DNA of 31,449 nt from contig CAJUSR010000038.1 of assembly GCA_910588855.1 (NCBI GenBank), positions 1 to 31,449 on the forward strand, in the 5' to 3' direction. A model generated the notes under the pieces. That model ran no database searches and was not told the origin of the DNA. It was given only the letters and a program-made list of their open reading frames with translations. Numbering within the stretch: the first letter of the stretch is position 1; every line of letters begins with the position of its first letter. This document shows positions 30,516 through 31,449 of the stretch, one piece after another. The DNA comes from an uncultured Kineothrix sp. (GTDB lineage: Bacteria; Bacillota; Clostridia; Lachnospirales; Lachnospiraceae). The position numbers and the translations under genes were made by a program.

Positions 30516-31011
30516 TTAAAATTTCCTCCTCATTCTCAATATTATATGTTCCAATTGATGTTCCATCAAAATTTATCATTACTCTTTCTAACCATTTTTC
30601 TAAAAATTCTTGATTCCCATTTCCTTTATATATTAACCCCATTTTATAATGTTTTTTATATCTAAGGTAATGCCTCATTTGTCCATTTTTAAATCGTACA
30701 TTCATTGTCGCAAGAGGTAATAATCTATCAATAATATTTTTTAACTTATAAGATACAAAACCTAATTTTAAATCTGATATAAAAATAACTTGTTTTGATT
30801 GTAAAAATTTTATAAGCAATTTTTCATAATCATCTTTTATAGTGCATACTCCTGGTGTTACAAGCCAACAACGATTACAACCTATGCAACCATTTATATC
30901 CATATCTTCTGCATAAATAATTTCAACATTATTTATGTTTTGTTGTATTCTTTCAATTATTTTTTTATTATATAAATCATCTTTCTTAAGTGCTGAAACA
31001 ATTAAATTCAT
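30496..31011 (-). CDS. Flavodoxin-like reductase with iron-sulfur-flavoprotein cysteine motif
   Basis: The 171-residue protein has a flavodoxin-like fold pattern (MNLIVSALKKDDLYNKKIIE, then VIFISDLKLGFVSYKLKN). Between these is GCIGCNRCWLVTPGVCTIKD, with C42, C45, C48 and C56 spaced C-x2-C-x2-C-x7-C. This matches the compact motif of the NADPH-dependent FMN reductase/iron-sulfur flavoprotein group, so a [4Fe-4S] cluster near the FMN is likely. The N-terminal FMN loop is shorter than in many relatives. It is the first gene of a two-gene unit with the overlapping reductase downstream. Confidence 0.75.
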   Translation of the reverse strand: MNLIVSALKKDDLYNKKIIERIQQNINNVEIIYAEDMDINGCIGCNRCWLVTPGVCTIKDDYEKLLIKFLQSKQVIFISDLKLGFVSYKLKNIIDRLLPLATMNVRFKNGQMRHYLRYKKHYKMGLIYKGNGNQEFLEKWLERVMINFDGTSIGTYNIENEEEILNELINY

Positions 31012-31049
31012 AAACTCATCTCCCGTTCAAATTCTGGTTCGTCGCTTTG

Positions 31050-31241
31050 TTAATCAGATTTGCATTTTACTTCAAGCCTTTTAATCACTGTTACCTGTAA
31101 ATCCTTTGCGTCAATCAAACTTTCCTGCCTGCACTTCGGGCAGTAAAGTGAAAAGTTTTTCTGCTCTGTATCTGTCCGTATCTGTAATCTCGTTCTATTT
31201 TCACATACAGGACACAATATCCAATTTTCACTTTTGCTCAT
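31050..31241 (-). CDS. Cysteine-rich KTR-domain small protein
   Basis: The 63-residue protein has two CxxC pairs, CPVC (residues 10-13) and CPKC (34-37), which should bind one zinc, separated by a segment with TRLQIRTDTEQKNFSLY. This matches the small cysteine-rich KTR proteins often carried by Tn916-like conjugative transposons. It lies between a TetR-type regulator and the reductase pair, on the same strand. Function is unknown; its presence supports a mobile-element origin for this end of the window. Confidence 0.72.
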   Translation of the reverse strand: MSKSENWILCPVCENRTRLQIRTDTEQKNFSLYCPKCRQESLIDAKDLQVTVIKRLEVKCKSD

Positions 31242-31287
31242 TTTAATTTCTTGCTTCCTTACTGAAAAAATATTTGTGTTGTTTTTT

Positions 31288-31449
31288 TCATAATAAGCCT
31301 CTTTCTTTTATCAGATACATTATTCCAAAATAGGCATTAGACAATGTGTTTACACAATATGCTTCATCATAAACCATTGCATTGTTGGCAAGCAGACTGG
31401 CTATTCCATGTGTTACTAAAACAATTTGAGAAAATATGCTATATGCCTG
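31288..31449 (-). CDS. C-terminal end of a TetR/AcrR-type regulator, cut by the window
   Basis: The minus strand is open from the window edge to a TGA at 31288-31290, giving 53 codons. The segment VLVTHGIASLLANNAMVYDE and then TLSNAYFGIMYLIKER resembles the last helices of TetR_C domains, which form the dimer and ligand pocket. The DNA-binding N-terminus is outside the window. Confidence 0.6.
   Translation of the reverse strand, partial: QAYSIFSQIVLVTHGIASLLANNAMVYDEAYCVNTLSNAYFGIMYLIKERGLL

Overview
The window reads as a low-GC Gram-positive anaerobe of the class Clostridia, most likely a Lachnospiraceae-type gut bacterium. The basis is a PolC-type replicative polymerase, the clustered order pyrH-frr-uppS-cdsA-dxr-rseP-ispG-polC, an MEP isoprenoid pathway, strong AGGAGG ribosome sites and a peptide ABC transporter. 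Species cannot be named from the sequence. Almost every gene lies on the minus strand, so transcription runs from high to low coordinates.

Core region (1-15600). A partial tRNA-Glu(CTC) sits at the left edge. Reading in the direction of transcription, an orphan Hpt protein precedes pyrH, frr, uppS, cdsA, dxr and rseP. These are followed by a PP2C phosphatase, an unlisted 48-residue membrane protein and a membrane-anchored Ser/Thr kinase, then ispG, polC, a CheX-like phosphatase with an MshEN-like N-terminus, and a stand-alone CheY-like receiver. The block therefore mixes translation, cell-wall lipid carrier and phospholipid precursor synthesis, isoprenoids and replication with two kinds of phosphosignalling: Ser/Thr kinase plus phosphatase, and receiver plus Hpt plus CheX.

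Middle region (15600-22960). A short coiled-coil protein built on a tandem 21-bp repeat is followed by a repeat-rich intergenic stretch and an oppBCDF-oppA transporter operon with a clear promoter and terminator. A dispersed structured repeat of about 90 bp occurs twice, at 9741-9831 and 16533-16623, each time just beyond the Rho-independent terminator of a minus-strand operon. The 3' end of cdsA is followed by two degenerate tandem copies of itself.

Accessory region (22960-31449). The DNA becomes much more AT-rich and consists largely of mobile-element debris. It holds an antitoxin remnant, an intact YhcG/DUF1016 PDDEXK nuclease behind a perfect 33-bp palindrome, an integrase that has lost its catalytic core, and several unrecognised small ORFs. 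A phosphatidylethanolamine-type locus (flavodoxin-pssA-psd, with a metallophosphoesterase fragment) lies divergent from a MerR regulator. Both divergent promoters have the 19-bp spacer and central palindrome typical of MerR control, but every gene of the locus is broken: merR and pssA by one-base losses in A runs, the flavodoxin by a 5-bp tandem duplication, and psd by a deletion that joins it to the phosphoesterase. A histidine-kinase fragment with the same kind of A-run loss lies next to it. Beyond are two intact overlapping flavodoxin-like reductase genes (one with an iron-sulfur-flavoprotein cysteine motif), a KTR cysteine-rich small protein of the type carried by conjugative transposons, and the end of a TetR-type regulator.

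The best leads are the small protein between PP2C and the kinase, the CheX/CheY pair, the dispersed repeat, the cdsA 3' triplication, the palindrome before yhcG, and the MerR-controlled locus that is decaying while its regulatory DNA stays intact.
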